Origin: Actinomadura nitritigenes | Lineage (GTDB): Bacteria > Actinomycetota > Actinomycetes > Streptosporangiales > Streptosporangiaceae | Direction of reading: 5' to 3' | DNA: 64,000 nt | Assembly (NCBI RefSeq): GCF_017573545.1 | Contig: NZ_JAGEOK010000038.1 | Location: 1-64,000 of the forward strand | Shown here: positions 57,994 to 64,000 of the stretch, piece after piece | Layout: each line of letters starts with the position of its first letter | How positions within the stretch are numbered: the first letter of the stretch is position 1 | Translations under genes and position numbers: made by a program | The notes under the pieces: generated by a model | What the model saw: only the letters and a program-made list of their open reading frames with translations | Told to the model about the DNA's origin: nothing | The model's database searches: none

Positions 57994-59397
57994 GTGGCTG
58001 TGAGTCTGCGCCTTTACGACACCGGTACCCGTAGCGTCCGCACGTTCGAGCCCCTCGAAGAGGGCCGCGTGGGGATGTACGTGTGTGGTGCGACGCCGCA
58101 GGCCTCTCCGCACATCGGGCATCTCCGGTCCGGTGTCATCTACGACGTGCTGCTGCGGTGGCTGCGCGCGTCCGGCTACGAGGTGACGTTCGCCCGGAAC
58201 GTCACCGACGTCGACGACAAGATCATCGCGGTGGCGGCGGAGCGGGGCGTGCCGTGGTTCGCGGTCGCCGAGGGCAACCAGCGGGTCTTCACGCAGGGCT
58301 ACGACCTGCTCGGCTGCCTGCCGCCGACGATCGAGCCGCGCGCCACCGGGCACGTCCCGGAGATGATCGTGCTGATCCGGCGGCTGATCGAGAACGGGCA
58401 CGCCTACACGGCGGCCGGCGACGTGTACTTCGACGTGAAGTCCTGGGCCGACCACTACGGGGAGCTGTCGAACCAGCGGCTGGAGAACATGCGGCCGACC
58501 GGCGACACCCCGAACGAGGACGCCAAGCGCGACCCGCGCGACTTCGCCCTGTGGAAGGGCGCCAAGCCCGGCGAGCCGTCCTGGGAGACGCCGTGGGGCG
58601 ACGGGCGCCCCGGCTGGCACCTGGAGTGCTCGGCGATGGCGACCAAGTACCTCGGCCCCGTCTTCGACATCCACGGCGGCGGCGTGGACCTGATCTTCCC
58701 ACACCACGAGAACGAGATCGCCCAGTCGCGCGCGGCGGGCGACGGGTTCGCGCGGTACTGGCTGCACAACGGGCTGCTGACCGTGGACGGCGAGAAGATG
58801 AGCAAGTCCGTCGGGAACGTGGTGCTGCTCCCCGACCTGCTCGGGAAGGCCCGTCCGGCGGAGATCCGGTACTACCTGGCCTCGGCGCACTACCGCTCGC
58901 TGATGGACTTCACCGACGCCGCGCTGGCCGAGGCGGTGTCGGCCTACCAGCGCATCGAGGGGTTCGTCACGCGGGCGAGCGAGGTCGTCGGCGCGGGGGA
59001 GCCGGCGGGTTCGATGCCTGAGGCGTTCGCGGCCGCGATGAACGACGACCTGGGCGTCCCGCAGGCTCTCGCGGCGCTGCACGAGACCGTCCGGGAGGGC
59101 AACAGCGCGCTGGCGGCCGGCGACGAGGACGCGGTCCGCGGGCATCTGGCGTCCGTCCGGGCGATGGCCGGGGCGCTGGGCCTCGACCCCCTGTCGGAGC
59201 AGTGGAGCCAGGCCGGCGGCGACGACCTGCGGCCCGTCGTGGACGCCCTGGTCGCGGTGGCCCTGGAGCAGCGGCAGGCGGCGCGGGCCCGCAAGGACTA
59301 CGCGTCCGCCGACGCCATCCGCGACGGCCTCGCCGACGCCGGGATCGTCGTCGAGGACACCCCGCACGGCGCCCGCTGGGAACTGAAGCGCGACTGA
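57994..59397 (+). CDS. cysS: Cysteinyl-tRNA synthetase
   Basis: A 467-residue class I synthetase that charges tRNA-Cys. Zinc ligands appear as CGATPQ (first Cys), HLECSAM (Cys/His) and HHENEIAQ (His/Glu); the HIGH motif is SPHIGHLRSG, and KMSKSVGN is the second signature. Length fits bacterial CysRS and differs from the mycothiol enzyme MshC (about 410). In other actinobacteria it directly follows ispF; here about 8 kb intervenes. rlmB follows. Confidence 0.95.
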   Translation: MAVSLRLYDTGTRSVRTFEPLEEGRVGMYVCGATPQASPHIGHLRSGVIYDVLLRWLRASGYEVTFARNVTDVDDKIIAVAAERGVPWFAVAEGNQRVFTQGYDLLGCLPPTIEPRATGHVPEMIVLIRRLIENGHAYTAAGDVYFDVKSWADHYGELSNQRLENMRPTGDTPNEDAKRDPRDFALWKGAKPGEPSWETPWGDGRPGWHLECSAMATKYLGPVFDIHGGGVDLIFPHHENEIAQSRAAGDGFARYWLHNGLLTVDGEKMSKSVGNVVLLPDLLGKARPAEIRYYLASAHYRSLMDFTDAALAEAVSAYQRIEGFVTRASEVVGAGEPAGSMPEAFAAAMNDDLGVPQALAALHETVREGNSALAAGDEDAVRGHLASVRAMAGALGLDPLSEQWSQAGGDDLRPVVDALVAVALEQRQAARARKDYASADAIRDGLADAGIVVEDTPHGARWELKRD

Positions 59398-59468
59398 TCT
59401 CGCCGGAGCCGCGGCCCTGACCTGCCCGGAGCTGGGGCCCTGACCTCGCCGAACCAGGGCTCCGGCCC

Positions 59469-59499
59469 GGAACCGCCGCCCTCCCCGGCGGGCGGTTCC
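59469..59499. terminator. 9-bp hairpin after cysS
   Basis: GGAACCGCC (59469-59477) pairs with GGCGGTTCC (59491-59499). Confidence 0.55.
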
Positions 59500-59532
59500 G
59501 CTCGGCGGGCGTCGCGCACTGGCCGCGGCGGA

Positions 59533-59538
59533 TAAAAT
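59533..59538 (+). promoter_or_regulatory. rlmB -10 box
   Basis: TAAAAT lies about 100 nt before ATG 59640, giving rlmB its own promoter after the cysS terminator hairpin. Confidence 0.4.
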
Positions 59539-59639
59539 GGCATGTTCGCGGGCGCCCGCATGTGCGCGCCCCGGAGTTTTCCAGCCGCCCGACAGCCGCG
59601 AGGGCGAGCACGCAATCGTCGCGAGGGGCGTACCGAACA

Positions 59640-60557
59640 ATGGCCAAGCGCAAGGGCAAGGGGCCCACCCCCAAGGCCGAGGACCGGCACTGGCACGGCA
59701 AGCGCCAGAAGGCGCGCGCCGTCAAGAGCGCCAAGCGGACCGGCACCCAGACCCTGGGCCCGGCCGCGCGCGCGGCGCGGGCCGCCGAGGGCCGTCCCAC
59801 CACGGGCCGTCCGGCCGGAGCGCGCCGCGCGAACGGCGAGGTCCCCGAGCTGGTCACCGGCCGCAACCCGGTCGTGGAGGCGCTGCGCGCCGGGGTGCCC
59901 GGCAGCACGCTGTACGTGTCGTCGGGCACGGACGAGCGGGTCCGCGAGTCGATCCAGATCGCCGCCGACCGCGGCATCCCGCTGCTGGAGACCGGCAAGA
60001 ACGAGCTGGACCGGCTCACCGACGGAGCCGTCCACCAGGGCATCGCTCTGCAGGTCAGGCCGTACCGGTACGCGCATCCGGACGACCTGCTCACCGGGAC
60101 GTCCCCGCTGATCGTCGCGGTCGACGGGATCACCGACCCGCGCAACCTCGGCGCGATCGTCCGGTCCGCGGCGGCGTTCGGCGCCACCGGAGTGGTGGTG
60201 CCGGAGCGGCGCGCCGCCGGGGTGAACGCGGGCGCGTGGAAGTCGTCCGCGGGGACGCTCGCGACGGTCCCGGTGGCGCAGGCGACGAACCTGGCGCGGC
60301 AGCTGAAGGCGTACCAGAAGGCCGGCTGCTTCGTCGCCGGCCTGGACGCGCGCGGCGGCGTGGCCGTCGGCGACATGGAGATCGCGACGGGCCCGTTCGT
60401 GCTGGTCGTGGGCTCGGAGGGCAAGGGCCTCGGACGGCTCGTCGCCGACACCTGCGACATGCTCGTGACGATCCCGATGCCGGGCGAGGCGGAGTCGCTG
60501 AACGCCGGGGTGGCCGCGGGCATCGCGCTGTACGAGGTCAGCCGCCTGCGATCCTGA
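59640..60557 (+). CDS. rlmB: 23S rRNA (guanosine-2'-O-)-methyltransferase RlmB
   Basis: A 305-residue SPOUT (TrmH-type) enzyme that methylates the ribose of G2251 in 23S rRNA (E. coli numbering). Motifs: DPRNLGAIVRSAAAFGATGVVVP (1), VVGSEGKGL (2), IPMPGEAESLNAGVAAGIALYE (3, trefoil knot). The N-terminus has a Lys/Arg-rich extension (about 1-65) common in actinobacteria, then the RNA-binding substrate domain (ELVTGRNPVVEALRAG). ATG 59640 has GAGGGG upstream. Confidence 0.94.
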   Translation: MAKRKGKGPTPKAEDRHWHGKRQKARAVKSAKRTGTQTLGPAARAARAAEGRPTTGRPAGARRANGEVPELVTGRNPVVEALRAGVPGSTLYVSSGTDERVRESIQIAADRGIPLLETGKNELDRLTDGAVHQGIALQVRPYRYAHPDDLLTGTSPLIVAVDGITDPRNLGAIVRSAAAFGATGVVVPERRAAGVNAGAWKSSAGTLATVPVAQATNLARQLKAYQKAGCFVAGLDARGGVAVGDMEIATGPFVLVVGSEGKGLGRLVADTCDMLVTIPMPGEAESLNAGVAAGIALYEVSRLRS

Positions 60558-60584
60558 CGGCTCCCCGCCCCTGACGCCCGCTTG

Positions 60585-60635
60585 CCCGGGCGCCCCGGAA
60601 GCCGCGCCGCCCCGGACGTCTCAACGGCGCCCGGG
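60585..60635. terminator. Possible hairpin between rlmB and sulfotransferase gene
   Basis: CCCGGGCGCC (60585-60594) and GGCGCCCGGG (60626-60635) are complementary across a 31-nt loop. Confidence 0.4.
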
Positions 60636-60647
60636 GGCGGGAGGCGG

Positions 60648-61286
60648 TCAGGAGGCGGCGTTCCCGAGGCGTTCCTCGAGCGTGGCGGTGAACTCGGCGC
60701 GATCGTTGGTGCGCGGGTACGGCTCGTCCGGGACGGGGACGCCGAGGAACGCGCAGAGCGGCTCCCACCCGTGCGCGGCCTCGAACTCCAGGAGCCGTCC
60801 CGTCGGGATCTCGCGGCGCACCGCCTCGTTGTGCTCGTTGAACGTCCTGATCGCGTGGTCCTCCTCGGTCCGGCCGCCGAGGACGCCCTCCCAGACGATG
60901 CGGCGGGCGACGTCGCGCATCGCGACGAGTTCCGGCGGCGCACCGTCGAACTTCGCCCTGTGCGACTGGAAGATGGTGTCGCGCGCGCTCTGGAACCAGC
61001 GTTCGGGGTCGCGGACGGTGAGGATGACCTTCGCCTCGGGGTAGTGGCGGGTGAGCTCCCGCCAGTACGCGGCGCCGGGCCAGTCGACCGTCGCGCGGTA
61101 GCCGTCGTAGACGCGGTCCCAGTCGGGGGTTCCCGTCTCGGCGACCTCCTGCCACAGGCCGATCTGTGCGGGGTCCTCGAACAGGGCCTTCATGTGGTGG
61201 CACGGGCCGAATCCGAGCCGTTCCAGGGCGGTCCGCAGGGAGAGCGTGCCGGTCCGGCCGAATCCGACGCCGATGACCTGAAGCAA
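60648..61286 (-). CDS. Sulfotransferase-family protein
   Basis: A 212-residue protein of the P-loop sulfotransferase fold. The N-terminal VIGVGFGRTGTLSLRTALERLGF is the 5-prime phosphosulfate-binding loop for PAPS, and KVILTVRDPERWFQSARD contains the 3-prime phosphate-binding Arg/Ser. Its length fits the short Sulfotransfer_4-type group. The start is TTG 61286 with GAGGAG just upstream; the longer frame is unlikely. It is divergent from the EamA gene. Acceptor unknown. Confidence 0.85.
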   Translation of the reverse strand: MLQVIGVGFGRTGTLSLRTALERLGFGPCHHMKALFEDPAQIGLWQEVAETGTPDWDRVYDGYRATVDWPGAAYWRELTRHYPEAKVILTVRDPERWFQSARDTIFQSHRAKFDGAPPELVAMRDVARRIVWEGVLGGRTEEDHAIRTFNEHNEAVRREIPTGRLLEFEAAHGWEPLCAFLGVPVPDEPYPRTNDRAEFTATLEERLGNAAS

Positions 61287-61444
61287 GGGGAGCTCCTCTC
61301 GATCGGTTGCCGAAGCCAGCGTCTGCCGGGTGCCCGGGGCCCGCAAGGGACACGTTCCGTTCCCGGCCGACAGCGTGTGGTCACGTGCCGGGCACAGTGG
61401 CGGGGATCACTCTCTTTCCGTAAATAATCTCAACGTTCAGAGGA

Positions 61445-61474
61445 TTGACGGTCAGGTAAGCCTCGTGCTGTTAT
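61445..61474 (+). promoter_or_regulatory. EamA gene promoter
   Basis: TTGACG (61445-61450) and TGTTAT (61469-61474) are 18 nt apart; the -10 region is covered by the 22-bp palindrome. Confidence 0.5.
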
Positions 61475-61491
61475 CTCAACGTTGAGATAAC
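61470..61491. promoter_or_regulatory. Perfect 22-bp palindromic operator
   Basis: TTATCTCAAC-GTTGAGATAA centred at 61480/61481 (full palindrome 61470-61491). An imperfect copy with TCTCAACGTT lies at about 61427-61446. It overlaps the promoter, so repression is likely; MarR-type repressors favour such sites. No regulator gene is adjacent. Confidence 0.7.
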
Positions 61492-61509
61492 CGATGAAGG
61501 GTGATCCAG

Positions 61510-62394
61510 ATGACCGCCATCGCGGCACCCCGGTCCCTGCGCAGCCGCTACGCCGCCGACCTCGGCCTCGCGGCGCTGGCGCCCGCGAGCTGGGGCACCA
61601 CCTACGTCGTCACCACCACGCTGCTGCCCGACGGCCGCCCCCTGCTGGCCGCCACGATGCGCGCGCTGCCCGCCGGGCTGGTGCTCCTCGCCGCCAACCG
61701 CCGCCTCCCGAAGGGGTCCTGGTGGTGGAAGTCCGCCGTCCTCGGCGTCCTCAACTTCGGCGCGTTCTTCCCGCTGATCTTCTTCGCCGCGTACCGGCTG
61801 CCCGGCGGTGTCGCCGCCACCATCGGCTCCGTCCAGCCGCTGGTCGTCGCGGTGCTGTCGGTGCTCGTCCTGCACGCCAGCCCCGCCCGCGCCGTGCTGT
61901 ACTCGGCGATCGCCGGCACCGGCGGCGTCGCGCTGCTGACCCTGACCGGCGACGCCCGCCTCGACCCGCTCGGCATCGGCGCCATGCTCACCGCCACCTC
62001 GCTGATGGCCACGGCGATCGTGCTCGCCAAGAAGTGGGGGCGGCCCGAGTCCCCGATCGTCATGACGGGCTGGCAGCTCACCGTCGGCGGGCTCGTCCTC
62101 GCCCCTCTCACGCTCGCGGTCGAAGGCGTCCCCACGTCGCTGACCGGGCAGAACGTCCTCGGCTTCCTCTACCTCGGCATCGTCGGGACCGCGATCGCCT
62201 ACGCGCTGTGGTTCCGCGGCATCGACCGGCTGCCGCCCACCTCGGTCTCCCTGCTCGGCCTCACCAACCCGATGGTCGCGACCCTCGCCGGCCTGGTGAT
62301 CCTCGGCCAGACCCTCACCGGCTGGCAGGTCGTCGGGTTCACCGTCGCCCTCGGCGCCCTCGTCGCCGGCCAGGCCCTCAACCGCCGGTCATGA
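61510..62394 (+). CDS. EamA-family (DMT) transporter
   Basis: A 294-residue, 10-helix drug/metabolite transporter with two EamA halves: LAALAPASWGTTYVVTT..., PGGVAATIGSVQPLVVAVLSVL, then a second half ending SVSLLGLTNPMVATLAGLVILGQTLTGWQVVGFTVALGALVAGQAL. It is probably an exporter of metabolites or amino acids. ATG 61510 is taken with AAGGG upstream; GTG 61501 is an alternative. Its 3-prime end overlaps the convergent sigma gene by 6 bp. Control by the 22-bp palindrome is likely. Confidence 0.87.
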   Translation: MTAIAAPRSLRSRYAADLGLAALAPASWGTTYVVTTTLLPDGRPLLAATMRALPAGLVLLAANRRLPKGSWWWKSAVLGVLNFGAFFPLIFFAAYRLPGGVAATIGSVQPLVVAVLSVLVLHASPARAVLYSAIAGTGGVALLTLTGDARLDPLGIGAMLTATSLMATAIVLAKKWGRPESPIVMTGWQLTVGGLVLAPLTLAVEGVPTSLTGQNVLGFLYLGIVGTAIAYALWFRGIDRLPPTSVSLLGLTNPMVATLAGLVILGQTLTGWQVVGFTVALGALVAGQALNRRS

Positions 62395-63573
62395 CCCGCT
62401 CCGGGCGCCCTGCCGCACGCTGAGGCGCCGCCGCTCCAGGAACGCGATCTCAAGCTCGTCCTGTGTGCGCGCGAGCGCCTCACCGTAGGCCGCGGCGGCC
62501 TCCGCATTCCGCCCCGACCTCCGCAGCAGATCCGCACGGATCGCATGGAACAGGTAATAGCGGTTCAGATCCAGCCCCTCGACCAGCGCGAGCGCCGCGT
62601 CCACCCCCTCGACCTCCGCCACCGCGACCGCCCGGTTCAGCGCCACCACCGGGCTCGGTGCCACCGCCATCAGCTGGTCGTACAGCGCGAGCACCTGCCG
62701 CCAGTCCGTCGGCGGACGGCTGTGCACCGCGTTGATCGCCGCCTGGATCTGGTACGGCCCCGGACGGTTCCGCCGCAGGCACCACCGCACCAGCTCCCGG
62801 CCCTCTTCCGCCATCGCCCCGTCCCACGACTCCGGATCCTGGTCGGCGAGCAGCACCAGCTCGCCGTCCCGCACCCGCGCCGCACGCCGCGACTCCACCA
62901 GCAGCATCAGCGCCAGCAGCCCGCGCACCTCCGGCTCGTCCGGCATCAGCTCCAGCAGCACCCGGCCCAGCCGGATCGCCTCCGCCGCCGTCCCCTCCCG
63001 CCGGTACCCCTCGTTGAACACCAGGTAGACCACCGCCAGGACCCCCGCCAGCCGCCGCGGAAGGTCCTCGGCCGCCGGCACCCGGTACGGGATCCGCGCA
63101 TCCCGAATCTTCGCCTTCGCCCGTACCAGCCGCTGCGCCATCGTCTTCTCCGGCACCAGGAATGCCCGCGCGACCTCCGCCGTCGACAGCCCGCCCACCA
63201 TCCGCAACGTCAACGCGACCCGCGTCGCCATCCCCAGCGCCGGATGGCAGCACGTGAACAGCAGCCGCAACCGGTCGTCCCCTATCGCCGGCTCCGCCTC
63301 CACCGGACCGCTCAGCAGCGCCGCCTGCGCGTGCTTCCCCGGCCGCGCGCCCTCCCGCCGCAGCCGGTCGATCGCCCGGTTCCGCGCCGTCGTGATGATC
63401 CACCCCGCCGGGCTCGGCGGCGGACCGTCCACCGGCCAGCGCCGCACCGCCTCGGCGAACGCGTCCTGCACGGCCTCCTCCGCGACGTCCAGATCCCCGA
63501 ACGCCCGGACCAGCACCGCCACCGCGCGTCCGTGCTCCTCCCGGAACGCCCGCTCGACGTCGTCAGCACTCAC
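62389..63573 (-). CDS. ECF42 sigma factor
   Basis: A 394-residue sigma factor with region 2 (VERAFREEHGRAVAVLVRAFGDLDVAEEAVQDAFAEAVRRWPVDGPPPSPAGWIITTARNRAIDRLRRE), region 4 (GMATRVALTLRMVGGLSTAEVARAFLVPEKTMAQRLVRAKAKIRD) and the long DUF6596/TPR-like extension of ECF42. It is the second ECF42 factor in the window and differs clearly from the first. GTG 63573 overlaps the DGPF gene by 11 nt; its promoter lies beyond the right edge. Confidence 0.9.
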   Translation of the reverse strand: MSADDVERAFREEHGRAVAVLVRAFGDLDVAEEAVQDAFAEAVRRWPVDGPPPSPAGWIITTARNRAIDRLRREGARPGKHAQAALLSGPVEAEPAIGDDRLRLLFTCCHPALGMATRVALTLRMVGGLSTAEVARAFLVPEKTMAQRLVRAKAKIRDARIPYRVPAAEDLPRRLAGVLAVVYLVFNEGYRREGTAAEAIRLGRVLLELMPDEPEVRGLLALMLLVESRRAARVRDGELVLLADQDPESWDGAMAEEGRELVRWCLRRNRPGPYQIQAAINAVHSRPPTDWRQVLALYDQLMAVAPSPVVALNRAVAVAEVEGVDAALALVEGLDLNRYYLFHAIRADLLRRSGRNAEAAAAYGEALARTQDELEIAFLERRRLSVRQGARSGS

Positions 63574-63910
63574 CCTGGAAGGGTCGCACCTCCACCGGCA
63601 GCCCCGTCACCCGCGAATACCGCCCGGCCCACCACAGCGCCTCGTCCTGGCTCTCCATCTTGACGATGGTCAACCCGCCGACGTGCTCCTTGCTCTCGGT
63701 GTACGGCCCGTCCGTCGCGATCACGTCATCGCCCTCGACACGCACCACGGCGCTGTCGCCCGGCTCCTGCAGCGGGCAGCCGAACACCCACGCCTCCGAG
63801 AGCTCCAGCTCCCGCCGGATCTCGCCGAGCTGCGCCATCACCTTCTCCAGCTCCTCCGGCGGCGGCTTCTCGCCGACGGGCTGGATGATGTTGAACACGT
63901 ACCGCTTCAT
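63563..63910 (-). CDS. DGPY/DGPF-motif (YCII-related) protein
   Basis: A 115-residue YCII protein: KRYVFNIIQPVGEKPPPEELEKVMAQLGEI, then VIATDGPYTESKEHVGGLTIVKMESQDEALWWAGRYSRVTGLPVEVRPF. DGPY replaces DGPF, a common variant. It lies between a DHFR-like gene and the sigma gene, overlapping both, so all three are one ECF42 operon. Confidence 0.87.
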   Translation of the reverse strand: MKRYVFNIIQPVGEKPPPEELEKVMAQLGEIRRELELSEAWVFGCPLQEPGDSAVVRVEGDDVIATDGPYTESKEHVGGLTIVKMESQDEALWWAGRYSRVTGLPVEVRPFQGEC

Positions 63911-64000
63911 GCGTCCTCCAGTTTCCGATAGGTCGCGATGACGACACCCGTCGTCGTCGTGACGGTGTTCACCAGCCGCAGATTCTCCGAGAATCCCGTG
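63907..64000 (-). CDS. RibD-C/dihydrofolate-reductase-like protein, C-terminus (partial)
   Basis: The visible 30 residues (SENLRLVNTVTTTTGVVIATY, then RKLEDA) match the end of DHFR/RibD-C-family proteins, which commonly finish TGVVIATYRP. The stop overlaps the DGPY start (ATGA). The rest of the gene lies beyond the right edge. Such reductases are frequent targets of ECF42 operons. Confidence 0.6.
   Translation of the reverse strand, partial: TGFSENLRLVNTVTTTTGVVIATYRKLEDA

Overview
The window is high-GC actinobacterial DNA, most likely from the Actinomadura/Thermomonosporaceae side of Streptosporangiales (genus not provable from sequence alone). Support: strong G/C third-position bias, mshA (mycothiol), carD, phoU/senX3-regX3, DUF2637 and DUF6585-type proteins, a TIGR03084 protein, ECF42 sigma factors with DGPF-motif partners, and many genes that start 6-7 nt after a TANNNT hexamer, which is typical of leaderless actinobacterial mRNAs. 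No rRNA, tRNA or CRISPR array was seen.

Region 1 (1-7.2 kb) looks like an acquired island. It is visibly less GC-rich and holds the end of a transposase, a small membrane-anchored coiled-coil protein, about 1.7 kb of decayed DNA, and a 1597-residue protein. That protein combines an aminoglycoside-phosphotransferase-like kinase fold, an unassigned alpha/beta region, a SAMD9-like STAND P-loop (GAGGTT), helical repeats, an OB-like segment and a possible C-terminal LOTUS/OST-HTH domain. It is the best candidate for a new conflict or immunity system.

Region 2 (7.4-32 kb) is an accessory stretch built from small regulator-target modules: BlaI/M56 peptidase behind a 15-bp iterated operator; MarR-MFS-flavin/F420 oxidoreductase; an auxiliary TrpRS behind a leader-peptide attenuator; TetR/methyltransferase; LysR/GATase-like protein; MFS/LuxR-ATPase; FAD monooxygenase/TetR with four 13-bp repeats; MarR/DODA dioxygenase. 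Epimerase, macrodomain, Usp, TIGR03084 and acyl-CoA synthetase genes follow.

Region 3 (32-64 kb) carries a core backbone with order known from other actinobacteria: mshA-ybjN-gpmA, then phoU<>senX3-regX3, carD-ispF and cysS-rlmB. Accessory blocks interrupt it: MFS, MarR, LysR and TetR modules at 36.6-44.0 kb, and at 50-58 kb a DUF2637 protein, homogentisate catabolism genes (fahA, hmgA), and an ECF42 unit (DGPF protein, sigma factor, hydrolase). A second ECF42 unit runs off the right edge. Convergent gene pairs are usually separated by strong, often perfect hairpins that probably act as bidirectional terminators.
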